Shown: one piece after another, positions 8,513 to 17,022 of the stretch | How positions within the stretch are numbered: position 1 is the first letter of the stretch | How the letters are laid out: the number at the start of each line of letters is the position of its first letter | DNA from: Paenibacillus dendritiformis | Lineage (GTDB): Bacteria; Bacillota; Bacilli; Paenibacillales; Paenibacillaceae | Assembly (NCBI RefSeq): GCF_015845845.1 | Contig: NZ_LDIG01000130.1 | Location: forward strand, 1 to 55,140 | Length of the DNA: 55,140 nt | Direction of reading: 5' to 3' | Made by a program: the position numbers and the translations under genes | Notes under the pieces: model-generated | The model's database searches: none | Told to the model about the DNA's origin: nothing | Seen by the model: only the letters and a program-made list of their open reading frames with translations

Positions 8513-9403
8513 CTATATTTTTTGGCGCAGGCGCGCCATGTCTTCGGGCCACGGCGCCTGAATCTCCAGCCATTCGCCCGACAGCGGATGGCGGAAGGTC
8601 AGCGCTTCCCCGTGAAGCGCCTGCCGCCCGAACAGCCGGCCATCTCCGCCGTACAGCGTGTCTCCGGCCAGCGGATGGCCGATATGGCTCATATGGACGC
8701 GAATCTGATGCGTCCTCCCGGTCTCCAGCCGGAGCCTGACCAGCGTTAGCTCCCGGCCGGCCTGCTCCACGGCGTAATGGGTTATGGCAGGAGATCCGGT
8801 CGGGCTCACCCGGCGGCGGGACGGATGATGCCGATCTTTGCCGATCGGCGCATCGATCGTCCCGGCGCGCGTGCGCGGGCACCCGTGAACGATCGCCGCG
8901 TAGCTGCGGCGAATCGCCTTGCTGCGCATGTCGGCATCCAATACCGCATGCGGCAGCGCATGCTTCGCGATCAGCACCGGACCTGTCGTATCCGTATCCA
9001 GGCGGTGAATATGGCGGACGCGCAGCGATTGGCCCGTCCATGCGTAATGGCATGCGACCGCATGCGCCAGACTGTTCCGCCTTCTCTCCTGCTCTGTTGT
9101 CGTGGCATGCACCGCCATCCCGGCAGGCTTGTAAGCGACCAGCACGGCATCGTCTTCATATAGAATCTCGGCGGGCTCATCCGCCGGCTCTGTCGTCATC
9201 GCTTCCTCCGGGAACAGATGCAGCCGCAGCCGATCACCGGCTGTGCGGATTTTATCCTCCGCCAGCATCTGCCGCAGCATGTTCGGCGGCATGCGAAGCG
9301 TCTCCAGCAGCCATGCGCGCAAGGCATCCTCCGACGCCAGTATGCGCCGCTCCGGCATGAACTCCGCCCATTCGCCCCGCCGCCTCCATCCGATCGCCAT
9401 CAT
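8513..9403 (-). CDS. RluA-family RNA pseudouridine synthase
   Basis: Isomerises uridine to pseudouridine in rRNA or tRNA; the target cannot be read from sequence. The catalytic motif HRLDTDTTG, with its aspartate nucleophile, is in place, preceded by VLVAYKPAGMAVH and followed by RSYAAIVHG and LETGRTHQIRVHMSHIGHPLAGDTLYGG, all family hallmarks. The N-terminus is S4-like (RAWLLETLRMPPNMLRQMLAEDKI). The start at ATG 9403 (296 residues) follows AAAGGAGG by 6 bases; an upstream ATG at 9421 overlaps that SD. It stands between hemL and spoVID, where B. subtilis has no such gene. Confidence 0.92.
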   Translation of the reverse strand: MMAIGWRRRGEWAEFMPERRILASEDALRAWLLETLRMPPNMLRQMLAEDKIRTAGDRLRLHLFPEEAMTTEPADEPAEILYEDDAVLVAYKPAGMAVHATTTEQERRRNSLAHAVACHYAWTGQSLRVRHIHRLDTDTTGPVLIAKHALPHAVLDADMRSKAIRRSYAAIVHGCPRTRAGTIDAPIGKDRHHPSRRRVSPTGSPAITHYAVEQAGRELTLVRLRLETGRTHQIRVHMSHIGHPLAGDTLYGGDGRLFGRQALHGEALTFRHPLSGEWLEIQAPWPEDMARLRQKI

Positions 9404-9517
9404 CAAAGACCTCCTTTTCATTCGAATTCGCGGACTTCCCGCGCTTGCCGACTGTACTGTCCGCTGTACTGTCCCCTATACCGACCAGCCACGGGATCCG
9501 CCGTGCTTCCTCTTCAT

Positions 9518-9562
9518 AAAAAACCGGCCGCCGTGTCAACTTCGGCTGACACCCGGGGCCGG
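9518..9562 (-). terminator. Rho-independent terminator after hemL
   Basis: Stem CCGGCC...GTGTCA / TGACAC...GGCCGG read on the minus strand, followed by TTTTTT (complement of 9518-9523). It begins 8 bases after the hemL stop and separates hemL from rluA. Confidence 0.85.
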
Positions 9563-9570
9563 ATATGCTC

Positions 9571-10872
9571 CTACAGACGTTTTAACGCTTCATAATGCGC
9601 CTCGATCGTCGCATCCAGATCCTGATCGGTATGCGCCGTCGAGACGAACATGCCTTCGAACTGAGATGGCGCGATGTTGACGCCCCGATTAAGCAGCTCG
9701 GCAAAATAGCGGCGGAAACGCTCCAGATCGGAGGTGCGCGCGGAATCGAAATTGGTGACCGGTTGATCGGTGAAGAAAGGGCAGACCATCGAACCGACCC
9801 GGTTAATCGTGCAGGCGATGCCGGTATCGCGGGCGTTCCGCAGGAAGCCTTCCTCAAGCTTGGCCGCCTTGCGCTCCAGCTCCTCGTACACTTCCGGCGT
9901 CAACAGCGACAGCGTCGTATAGCCGGCCGCCATCGCCAACGGGTTGCCGCTCAGCGTGCCCGCCTGATAAATCGGTCCGCTCGGCGCCACCTGCTCCATA
10001 TATTCCCGCTTGCCGCCGTAAGCGCCGACCGGCAAGCCTCCGCCGATGACCTTGCCGAAGCAGGTCAGATCCGGCGTAACGCCGAAGCGGCCTTGCGCGC
10101 AGTGGTAGCCAACGCGGAAGCCGGTCATGACTTCATCGAAGATAAGCAGGCTGCCGTATTGCTCCGTCAATGCGCGAAGCCCTTCCAGGAAGCCCGGCTG
10201 CGGCGGCACGACGCCCATATTTCCCGCGACCGGCTCGACAATGACGCACGCCAGCTCCTCGCCGAAGCGTTCGAAGGCGAGCTTGACGCCTTCCAGATCG
10301 TTGTACGGCACCGTAATCGTATTGCTGGCCACGCCTTCCGGCACGCCCGGACTGTCGGGGAGGCCCAACGTCGCCACGCCGGAGCCCGCCTTGATGAGCA
10401 GGCTGTCCGCATGCCCGTGATAGGAGCCTTCGAATTTCAAGATTTTGCTTCGCTTCGTAATGCCGCGGGCGAGGCGAAGCGCGCTCATCGTCGCTTCCGT
10501 GCCGGAATTGACCATGCGCACGATATCGACGGAAGGCACCCGCTCCACCACCGTCTTGGCCATCATCGTCTCCAGCTCGGTCGGAGCGCCGAAGCTCGTC
10601 CCCTTGGCCGCCGTCTCCTGAATCGCCTGCACGACCTGCGGATGGGCATGCCCGACGATAAGCGGTCCCCAGGAGCAGACATAATCGATAAATTCGTTGC
10701 CGTCGATATCAAAAATGCGGGAGCCGCTGCCGCGCTCCACATAGACCGGGGTCAGGCCGACCGATTTGAAGGCCCGGACCGGACTGTTCACGCCGCCGGG
10801 TATGTACTGCTTGGCTTCCTCAAATGCGGCGCGGGAACGGGCATCGCGGCGCGTAGATAATTTTTCCGTCAT
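9571..10872 (-). CDS. hemL: Glutamate-1-semialdehyde 2,1-aminomutase
   Basis: PLP enzyme that turns glutamate-1-semialdehyde into 5-aminolevulinate, the second committed step of the C5 haem pathway. The 433 residues include [16 protein letters not shown], the aminotransferase class III fold, [37 protein letters not shown], and the PLP lysine in [18 protein letters not shown] near residue 270. ATG 10872 has AGGAGGAG 9 bases upstream. It is separated from hemB by a plus-strand crp-like gene, so it must have its own promoter in the 81-base gap. Confidence 0.96.
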   Translation of the reverse strand: MTEKLSTRRDARSRAAFEEAKQYIPGGVNSPVRAFKSVGLTPVYVERGSGSRIFDIDGNEFIDYVCSWGPLIVGHAHPQVVQAIQETAAKGTSFGAPTELETMMAKTVVERVPSVDIVRMVNSGTEATMSALRLARGITKRSKILKFEGSYHGHADSLLIKAGSGVATLGLPDSPGVPEGVASNTITVPYNDLEGVKLAFERFGEELACVIVEPVAGNMGVVPPQPGFLEGLRALTEQYGSLLIFDEVMTGFRVGYHCAQGRFGVTPDLTCFGKVIGGGLPVGAYGGKREYMEQVAPSGPIYQAGTLSGNPLAMAAGYTTLSLLTPEVYEELERKAAKLEEGFLRNARDTGIACTINRVGSMVCPFFTDQPVTNFDSARTSDLERFRRYFAELLNRGVNIAPSQFEGMFVSTAHTDQDLDATIEAHYEALKRL

Positions 10873-10953
10873 GGGTATTGCTCCTCCTATATTTATTCCT
10901 CAGATGTATGATACACTAGTACAAAATGCTTACGGACAAAAGAGGGAGTAGAC

Positions 10954-11631
10954 ATGATAGAGTTACTGAAAAGGGTTCCATTATTCACTGATCTCAGCGA
11001 TGAACAGCTCGATATCGTCGCTTCCATCACCTCTCGCCGCGAATATCACCCGCATACGACGCTCTTCCAGCAAGGCGAGCCGGGCGATACCTTCTGTATC
11101 GTCATGCGGGGGACGGTCAAAATCTACACTTCCAGCCGGCAAGGCCTGCAAAAGACGCTCGCCGTCTTCCAGGCGGGAGACAGCTTCGGCGAGCTGGCCC
11201 TCATCGACGGCAAGCCCCGCTCCGCGACGGCCGAGACACTGGAAGACACCGTGCTGCTCACCGTCAATTCCGAGAGCTTCCATCTGATGATGCGTGCGCA
11301 CTACGACATCGCCAAGCAGATTATGATTCAGCTCTGCAGCCGTCTGCGCTCGACGAACGGCCATGTCTCGGAGCTGACATTCCTTGACGCGCCGAGCCGG
11401 GTCGTCAAGAACATTGTCCGCATCGCCCAGCATGAAGGCAAGCGGCAGGGCGACAAAATCCACATTCCCCACGCATTCGATCCGGACGCGATGGCCGGAC
11501 TGGCCGGCGTGCACCGCACCGTGCTGGAACAGGTGATCCGCGATTTGGAACAGCAGCGCATCTTGTCGCTGGGCCATTCGCAATACACGATCGATGTGTC
11601 CAAGCTGTTCCAGAGCCCATATATCAACTGA
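10954..11631 (+). CDS. Crp/Fnr-family transcription regulator
   Basis: A 225-residue protein with an N-terminal cyclic-nucleotide-like beta-roll (residues about 5-120; GEPGDTFCIVMRG and AGDSFGELALIDGKPRSATAETLED) and a C-terminal Crp-type winged helix (DPDAMAGLAGVHRTVLEQVIRDLEQQRIL). It has only two scattered cysteines, so it is not an Fnr-type iron-sulfur sensor; its ligand is unknown. ATG 10954 follows AGAGGGAG. It is transcribed away from hemL and towards hemB, inside what is one hem operon in B. subtilis. A role in haem or redox control is an inference from position only. Confidence 0.9.
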   Translation: MIELLKRVPLFTDLSDEQLDIVASITSRREYHPHTTLFQQGEPGDTFCIVMRGTVKIYTSSRQGLQKTLAVFQAGDSFGELALIDGKPRSATAETLEDTVLLTVNSESFHLMMRAHYDIAKQIMIQLCSRLRSTNGHVSELTFLDAPSRVVKNIVRIAQHEGKRQGDKIHIPHAFDPDAMAGLAGVHRTVLEQVIRDLEQQRILSLGHSQYTIDVSKLFQSPYIN

Positions 11632-11651
11632 CGCTCTATCCGATAATTCAT

Positions 11652-11689
11652 ACCCCCAGATGACCGCCAAGGCGGATCGTCCGGGGGTT
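11652..11689. terminator. Hairpin between the convergent crp-like gene and hemB
   Basis: ACCCCC...CCGCC / GGCGG...GGGGGT surrounds an AA loop. It lies between two convergent stop codons (11631 and 11717) and probably ends transcription both ways, though T tails are short. Confidence 0.6.
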
Positions 11690-11716
11690 ATTGTCATGCC
11701 GGGAGAACCCGGTGCC

Positions 11717-12721
11717 TTACTCCGCTTCCTTCAGCCAGCGGGCCGCGTCCTTCGCATGGTAAGTAATGATTGTATCCGCTCCCGATCTTTTGAGGCCGAC
11801 CAGCAGCTCCATCGTCACGGCTTTCTCATCGATCCAGCCCATGCGGGCAGCCGCCTTGACCATGGAATATTCGCCGCTGACGTTATACGCGACGACCGGC
11901 AGATCGAATTGTTCCTTCAGCGTGCGGATAATATCCATATAGGCCATCGCCGGCTTCACCATCAGCATGTCCGCCCCTTCGGCGACATCCGCTTCCGCTT
12001 CACGCAGCGCTTCGCGCGCATTGGCCGGATCCATCTGGTACGTCTTGCGGTCGCCGAACTGCGGCGCGGAATGAGCCGCATCCCGGAACGGGCCATAAAA
12101 AGCGGAGGCGTATTTGACCGAATAGGACATGATCGGAACCGATTCGAAGCCCGCCTCGTCCAAGCCGGCCCGAATGGCGTGCACAAAGCCGTCCATCATA
12201 TTGGAAGGCGCGATAATGTCGGCGCCTGCCGCGGCTTGGGAGACCGCCGTGCGGACCAAATAAGCGAGCGACTCGTCATTGTCCACGATTCCGGTCTTCA
12301 CGCCGTTGGCCTCATGCACATGAATCATCCCGCAATGGCCATGATCCGTATATTGGCACAGGCATGTATCCGCGATAACGAGCAGCTCCGGATGGCGGGC
12401 CTTGATCTGGCGCGTCGCCCGCTGCACGATTCCATCCTCTGCAAACGCGGAGCTTCCTGCCGCATCCTTCGTCTCCGGCACGCCGAAGAGCACGATCGCC
12501 GGAATGCCCAGCGCCGCGATCTCATCGATTTCGGCATCGAGCAGATCGAGCGAGAAATGATAGATGCCCGGCATCGATGCAATCTCTTCCTTGATTCCGG
12601 TGCCGCAGGTTACAAATACAGGCATGATGAGATCATGCGGGGTAATCACCGTCTCTCTCACCATATTGCGAATGGCCGCCGTCCCCCGCAGGCGGCGGAG
12701 CCGTGTTGTCGGATATGCCAT
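11717..12721 (-). CDS. hemB: Porphobilinogen synthase (5-aminolevulinate dehydratase)
   Basis: Condenses two 5-aminolevulinate molecules to porphobilinogen. The 334 residues include the zinc cysteines in [14 protein letters not shown], which mark the zinc-dependent type, and the Schiff-base lysines in [17 protein letters not shown] and [15 protein letters not shown]. The start is ATG 12721, eight bases after AGGAGG; the frame is open to 12805 but the extra 28 residues are outside the conserved fold. It lies 105 bases downstream of the cobA-hemD fusion, within the hem operon. Confidence 0.96.
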   Translation of the reverse strand: MAYPTTRLRRLRGTAAIRNMVRETVITPHDLIMPVFVTCGTGIKEEIASMPGIYHFSLDLLDAEIDEIAALGIPAIVLFGVPETKDAAGSSAFAEDGIVQRATRQIKARHPELLVIADTCLCQYTDHGHCGMIHVHEANGVKTGIVDNDESLAYLVRTAVSQAAAGADIIAPSNMMDGFVHAIRAGLDEAGFESVPIMSYSVKYASAFYGPFRDAAHSAPQFGDRKTYQMDPANAREALREAEADVAEGADMLMVKPAMAYMDIIRTLKEQFDLPVVAYNVSGEYSMVKAAARMGWIDEKAVTMELLVGLKRSGADTIITYHAKDAARWLKEAE

Positions 12722-12783
12722 ATTGATTGCCTCCTTGCAAAAATTATCGAGGTTCTTCGGAAAAACCTGCCCGTCGAGCTCAA

Positions 12784-12815
12784 GCCGCCTTGGCGGTGAG
12801 GCCAAGCGGCCTTTT
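12784..12815 (+). terminator. Terminator-like hairpin in the hemD-hemB gap, reading on the plus strand
   Basis: GCCGCCTTGGC (12784-12794) pairs with GCCAAGCGGC (12801-12810; one bulge) and is followed by CTTTTT on the plus strand. No plus-strand gene ends here; on the minus strand it lies in the hemD-hemB intercistronic gap without an adjacent T run. It may be an RNA-processing or stability hairpin, or stop antisense transcripts. Confidence 0.45.
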
Positions 12816-12826
12816 TGAACTCGCCC

Positions 12827-14392
12827 TTATACTGTCTTCTTCACCTTGCCTAACTCCAACATGGCCTCCATCAGCCCATCGATCGTCGAGGAAGCCGCGG
12901 TCGCGTCGACATGCAGTCCGGCTTCCCGGGCCGTCCGCGCCGTAATCTCTCCGATGCAGGCAATCTGCGCGCCGCGCAGCGCCTGGGCCGGATCGTCCAT
13001 CCCCATCCGGCGCAGCGCCGCCAGCAGATTGGTCACGGTCGAGGAACTGGTGAACGTCACGATATGAATCATTTGCTGCTCCAGCATCTCGACCAGCTCC
13101 GGGTCGTCTTCCTCCGGGAGCGCCGTCTCGTACAGATCCACCTCGTCCGCATGCAGCCCATGCGCTTCCATCGTCTCTCTGAGCCAGGGCCGGGACAAGT
13201 CTCCGCGCGCGAGCAGCACCCGCTGCCCGGTTGTCGCGTGAGGACGCAACGCTTCCCAGACGCCCTCCTGGCTGAATTGGGCTGCGGCAATATCCGGTTG
13301 GATTCCGTATTCCCGCAGCGCCTCCGTCGTCTTCGGCCCGACCGAGACGATGCGCACATGGGCCCACTGGCGAATATCCGCCCCATGCTCCCGGAGATGG
13401 CGGAACCAGAAGCGAACGCCGTTGACGCTCGTCAGCACGAGCCAGTCATACGCTTCCGGCCGGGCGAGCGCATGGCTAAGCGCTTCGCGGGCGACCGGCG
13501 ATTCCGGCATGCGGAGCTCGATAACCGGATACTCATACGCTTCCCCGCCGGCATCCTCAATCCGGCGCGTCAGCTCGCTCGCCTGGTCCCGGGCGCGCGT
13601 CACCAGCACGCGCCGGCCGAACAGCGGGCGGCTCTCCGCCCATTGCAGGCGCTCCCGCTCCAGCACGACCTCGCCGACGACGATGACGGCCGGCGAAGCG
13701 AAGCCGGCCCGCTCCACCTCATCGGCAATCGTGGCCAGCGTGCCGGTGATCGTCTCCTGCTCCGCCCGCGTTCCCCAGCGGACGAGCGCCACCGGCGTAT
13801 CCGGTGCCCGCCCGTGGTCCATCAGCCGCTCCGCGATATAGCGAAGCTTCGCTACGCCCATCAGAAAGAGCAGCGTCCCTGTCGCTTGTGTCAGCTTGTC
13901 CCATTCGATCATCTCGTCCAGCTTGTCCGGACTCTCATGTCCGGTAACGACGCAGAAGGACGACGCGCGATTCCGGTGGGTCACCGGAATGCCGGCATAC
14001 GCCGGCGCCGCCACGGCGGAGGTTACGCCAGGGACGATCTCATAGCGAATCCCATGCTCCGCCAGCAAGGCCGCCTCCTCGCCCACGCGTCCGAATACGC
14101 ATGGGTCACCGCCCTTCAGGCGGGTCACGGCATGCCCCTCCAAGGCCAGATCGACGAGCAGCCGGTTAATGTCTTCCTGCTTCATCGCATGGCGATCCGG
14201 CAGCTTCCCTACATAAATTTTCCGGGCTCCGCGCTTGGCGTACTGCATCAGACGCGGACCTGCCAAGCGGTCATAGACGACGACATCCGCTTCCTGCAGA
14301 CAGCGAAGGCCTTTTACCGTAATCAATCCGGCATCTCCGGGCCCGGCGCCGACCAAATAGACGACGCCCTTCGGGCGGGGGTGCTGCTCCAT
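12827..14392 (-). CDS. cobA-hemD: Uroporphyrinogen-III C-methyltransferase / uroporphyrinogen-III synthase fusion
   Basis: Two enzymes in one 521-residue chain. Residues about 8-245 are the SAM-dependent methyltransferase that makes precorrin-2 (VYLVGAGPGDAGLITVKG, VVVYDRLAG, RLKGGDPCVFGRVGEEA, IPVTHR, TGTLLFLMG). Residues about 255-515 are HemD, which cyclises hydroxymethylbilane to uroporphyrinogen III (RRVLVTRARDQASELTRRI, WLVLTSVNGVRFWF, SVGPKTTEALR, FTSSSTVTNLL, CIGEITARTARE). In B. subtilis hemD stands alone; fusions are common in Paenibacillus and clostridia. It directs product to both haem and sirohaem. It follows hemC by 15 bases and is therefore co-transcribed. Confidence 0.94.
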   Translation of the reverse strand: MEQHPRPKGVVYLVGAGPGDAGLITVKGLRCLQEADVVVYDRLAGPRLMQYAKRGARKIYVGKLPDRHAMKQEDINRLLVDLALEGHAVTRLKGGDPCVFGRVGEEAALLAEHGIRYEIVPGVTSAVAAPAYAGIPVTHRNRASSFCVVTGHESPDKLDEMIEWDKLTQATGTLLFLMGVAKLRYIAERLMDHGRAPDTPVALVRWGTRAEQETITGTLATIADEVERAGFASPAVIVVGEVVLERERLQWAESRPLFGRRVLVTRARDQASELTRRIEDAGGEAYEYPVIELRMPESPVAREALSHALARPEAYDWLVLTSVNGVRFWFRHLREHGADIRQWAHVRIVSVGPKTTEALREYGIQPDIAAAQFSQEGVWEALRPHATTGQRVLLARGDLSRPWLRETMEAHGLHADEVDLYETALPEEDDPELVEMLEQQMIHIVTFTSSSTVTNLLAALRRMGMDDPAQALRGAQIACIGEITARTAREAGLHVDATAASSTIDGLMEAMLELGKVKKTV

Positions 14393-14407
14393 CCGATATC
14401 TCCCCTT

Positions 14408-15328
14408 TTAAGGCAGCATCCGGTCCGCGCCGCGATCCAGCAGCCGCTGAGCGGCCGCAACACCGAGCGATTCGGGATGTTCCCCTTCCATCGTTTCTCT
14501 CAATATCGTTCCATCTTCGGCGGAACCGACCAATCCGGTCAGCCGCACCGTACCTCCGGCTCCGACCAGCACCGCATGCGCGCCGATCGGCACCTGGCAG
14601 CCGCCGTTGAGCCGGCCGAGAAAAGCCCGCTCCGCCTGCACCGTGCGGGCGGTATCCGCATCATGATAGCACTCCAGCAGCTTGCGGAGGTCTTCATCTT
14701 CCTCGCGGCATTCAATGCCGAGGGCGCCTTGCCCTACCGCGGGCACGCACTCCTCCTCGGACAAATAGGAGGTGATGCGATCCTGCCATCCCATGCGGTG
14801 AAGCCCCGCGGCCGCCAGCACGATGGCATCCAGCCCCTCCGTCTCCAGCTTGCGCAGGCGGGTGTCGATATTGCCGCGCAGGGGCACAATCTTCAAGTCA
14901 GGCCGCAGCGCCTGGAGCTGACAAGAGCGGCGCAGACTGCTCGTGCCGACCGTTGCCCCCTGCGGCAGATCGTCCAAGGAGCTTCCCGACTTCATGATCA
15001 AGCCGTCGCGCGGATCCTCCCGCTTCGGAACGGCTCCGACCATCAGTCCTTCCTGAAGCTGCCACGGCATGTCCTTCATGCTGTGGACCGCCATATCTAT
15101 CTCGCGATCCGCCAGAGCCTGCTCGATCTCCTTGACGAACAATCCCTTGCCGCCGACCTTCGACAGCGTAACGTCCAGGATGCGGTCCCCTTTGGTCACG
15201 ATTTTTCGAATCTCGAACCGGTAGGGCAAGCCCTCCCGCGCGCAGATCGCTTCCAGCGCGGAGATGACATGGCCGGTCTGGGTAAGCGCCAAGGCGCTCT
15301 GCCGGGTTCCCACGATAATTGTACGCAT
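14408..15328 (-). CDS. hemC: Hydroxymethylbilane synthase (porphobilinogen deaminase)
   Basis: Polymerises four porphobilinogens into hydroxymethylbilane. The 306 residues show [15 protein letters not shown], the active-site aspartate and neighbours in [31 protein letters not shown] and [11 protein letters not shown], and the dipyrromethane-cofactor cysteine in [16 protein letters not shown] 15328 lies 5 bases after AAGGAGGA. It sits between the precorrin-2 dehydrogenase gene and the cobA-hemD fusion. Confidence 0.96.
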   Translation of the reverse strand: MRTIIVGTRQSALALTQTGHVISALEAICAREGLPYRFEIRKIVTKGDRILDVTLSKVGGKGLFVKEIEQALADREIDMAVHSMKDMPWQLQEGLMVGAVPKREDPRDGLIMKSGSSLDDLPQGATVGTSSLRRSCQLQALRPDLKIVPLRGNIDTRLRKLETEGLDAIVLAAAGLHRMGWQDRITSYLSEEECVPAVGQGALGIECREEDEDLRKLLECYHDADTARTVQAERAFLGRLNGGCQVPIGAHAVLVGAGGTVRLTGLVGSAEDGTILRETMEGEHPESLGVAAAQRLLDRGADRMLP

Positions 15329-15387
15329 ATGAATCCTCCTTATTGCCTGCCTGATAGCCTGCTAATGCTGTTCCGCCGTGTGCTGCC

Positions 15388-16164
15388 TCACCCGCGCGGC
15401 ACCTTGCCGTCCGCCTCCGCTTCCGCGTGAGACGGTCCTTGCCCGCCAGGCGCTCTGCTCGTGCCAGGCGATTCATCCCTCTCAGACACCCCATTCGTGC
15501 CAGGCGAGGTCAGCTCACCCGGATACCGGCATTCGAGCCATTCGTGCCAAACGGGTGCTTCCTTGCCCTGCTCGTAGGCCTGCCAGCAATCGCTGGCATA
15601 CCGGCGCAACAGCTCATGACGGCGTTCCGGCGCCTCGATGCGGGCTCGCGTATCCCGGCGGGCCGAAGAGAGACGGGCCGCCAGATCGGCCAGCCCGTCA
15701 TCCACCTGCCCGGCCAGCTTCGCCGTAAGCCGGCGGGTCAACGTCGGGCTCGCTCCGCCCGCGTAGACCGCCACCTGAACCATCCCTCTCCGCGCGGAAC
15801 CGGGATTGGCGAAGTCGCTGCCCTCCGGATCATGCGCCATATTGATTAGCGCCCCGGCCCGGCGGGCATCCTCCGCCACCCGTTCATTCACGGCCGGACG
15901 ATCCGTGGCCGCGAATACGAGCAGGGCTCCCTCGACGTCGGCCGGCTCGTATTCGCGTTCCCGGCAAGCAATCCGCCCCTCATGCGCCAAGCGCCCAAGC
16001 TCCGGCGTCAGCCTCGGGCTGACTACCGTGACTTCGGCGCCGCTGGCCAGCAATGACGTTACTTTGCGTGCGGCAACGGACCCGCCACCAATCACGACGC
16101 AACGGCGCCCGGCCAGTCGAAGCATCAGCGGATACAGCGGGCAGGGATCGTCCGTATGCTCCAT
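15388..16164 (-). CDS. Precorrin-2 dehydrogenase (sirohaem synthase, Met8/YlnF type)
   Basis: NAD-dependent oxidation of precorrin-2 to sirohydrochlorin, possibly also iron insertion. The N-terminal Rossmann fold is clear: CVVIGGGSVAARKVTSLLASGAEVTVVSP, then LVFAATDRPAVNERVAEDARRAGALINMA and the helical GGASPTLTRRLTAKL. The last 40 or so residues are Gly/Ser/Glu-rich with no recognised fold. The start ATG 16164 (258 residues) follows GTGGAG; ATG 16179 is in frame but has no SD. It supplies the sirohaem branch beside the methyltransferase half of CobA-HemD and lies 15 bases after hemX. Confidence 0.9.
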   Translation of the reverse strand: MEHTDDPCPLYPLMLRLAGRRCVVIGGGSVAARKVTSLLASGAEVTVVSPRLTPELGRLAHEGRIACREREYEPADVEGALLVFAATDRPAVNERVAEDARRAGALINMAHDPEGSDFANPGSARRGMVQVAVYAGGASPTLTRRLTAKLAGQVDDGLADLAARLSSARRDTRARIEAPERRHELLRRYASDCWQAYEQGKEAPVWHEWLECRYPGELTSPGTNGVSERDESPGTSRAPGGQGPSHAEAEADGKVPRG

Positions 16165-16179
16165 GTTCTCCACTCCCAT

Positions 16180-16995
16180 TTAGCGATGAAATGCCGATAA
16201 GGAATTCAAGCTGAAATTCAATACCATAAACGCATAACATCCTACATTCCACAAAGCGAGCCGAAATCCTGTCAATAAGGCGCGGGTCCGGACCCAAAAA
16301 TAGGAAAAATAAAGAGCAAGCGCGATCAAAGTGAACCAAATCTTGAAATCGGTCAAAAGCTCAATCCGGTTGCCCAGCAGCACCACGCCGATGGCCACCG
16401 CCAAGGAGAGCAGGAAGAACGGAATCCCGACGATGACGGCGAAATAAGCCATTCGCTCGATCCGCTCCAGGCTGGGCAAGCGCCGCACGGCTTCCGACCA
16501 TTGCCTTCTCTTCAGACGGTGATGCAAAAAGACGTACATCCCCGAAAAGATCGCCCCCACGGTCAAGGCCGCGAAGCCGCAGGCGGCAAGCGTGATGTGA
16601 AAGACAAGCAGATTGTGCATCATCTCCCACTCCGCCATGACGGAAGAAGATGTCGGATCATTCAGCATATTGATAATGAGCAGCGCAAACCCGACCAGAT
16701 TGACAAAAAATACGACATACTCAATCGAAAAAAAACGGTTGATCGCCAAGGACGCCGTGACGAGCAGCCAAGAGAACAGAAACATAAACTCAAAGCTGCT
16801 GATGATCGGGACATCCTGGTGACGGATAATGCGCACAACGAGAAAAATCGTCTGCAGCACCCATACAAAAACAAGAAGCCCTGTGCCCATCCGCTTCGCT
16901 TTCCGATTCCTCCCAACGGTATCGGAAAAATAAAACAGAAGGCTCAGGGCATATGTGTAAATAATCGCATCGTAAATCCAGCTATTCGTCAACAT
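16180..16995 (-). CDS. hemX: HemX/CcsA-like integral membrane protein
   Basis: A 271-residue protein with about eight hydrophobic segments spread over its length, of the cytochrome c assembly (CcsA/CcmC-like) family. In B. subtilis HemX lowers HemA levels and lies in the same hemA-hemX-hemC order. Conserved-type histidines are visible (MMHNLLVFHITLA), but the classical tryptophan-rich haem motif of CcsA is not obvious. ATG 16995 has AGGAGG 11 bases upstream. It follows hemA by 27 bases. Confidence 0.88.
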   Translation of the reverse strand: MLTNSWIYDAIIYTYALSLLFYFSDTVGRNRKAKRMGTGLLVFVWVLQTIFLVVRIIRHQDVPIISSFEFMFLFSWLLVTASLAINRFFSIEYVVFFVNLVGFALLIINMLNDPTSSSVMAEWEMMHNLLVFHITLAACGFAALTVGAIFSGMYVFLHHRLKRRQWSEAVRRLPSLERIERMAYFAVIVGIPFFLLSLAVAIGVVLLGNRIELLTDFKIWFTLIALALYFSYFWVRTRALLTGFRLALWNVGCYAFMVLNFSLNSLSAFHR

Positions 16996-17022
16996 ATGAA
17001 CCTGCCGCCTCCTGAACGCCGT

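Noticed and set aside
12911-15430. 839-codon plus-strand frame opposite hemD and hemC
   Set aside because: GC-rich shadow of conserved coding sequence; no family motif and no RBS.
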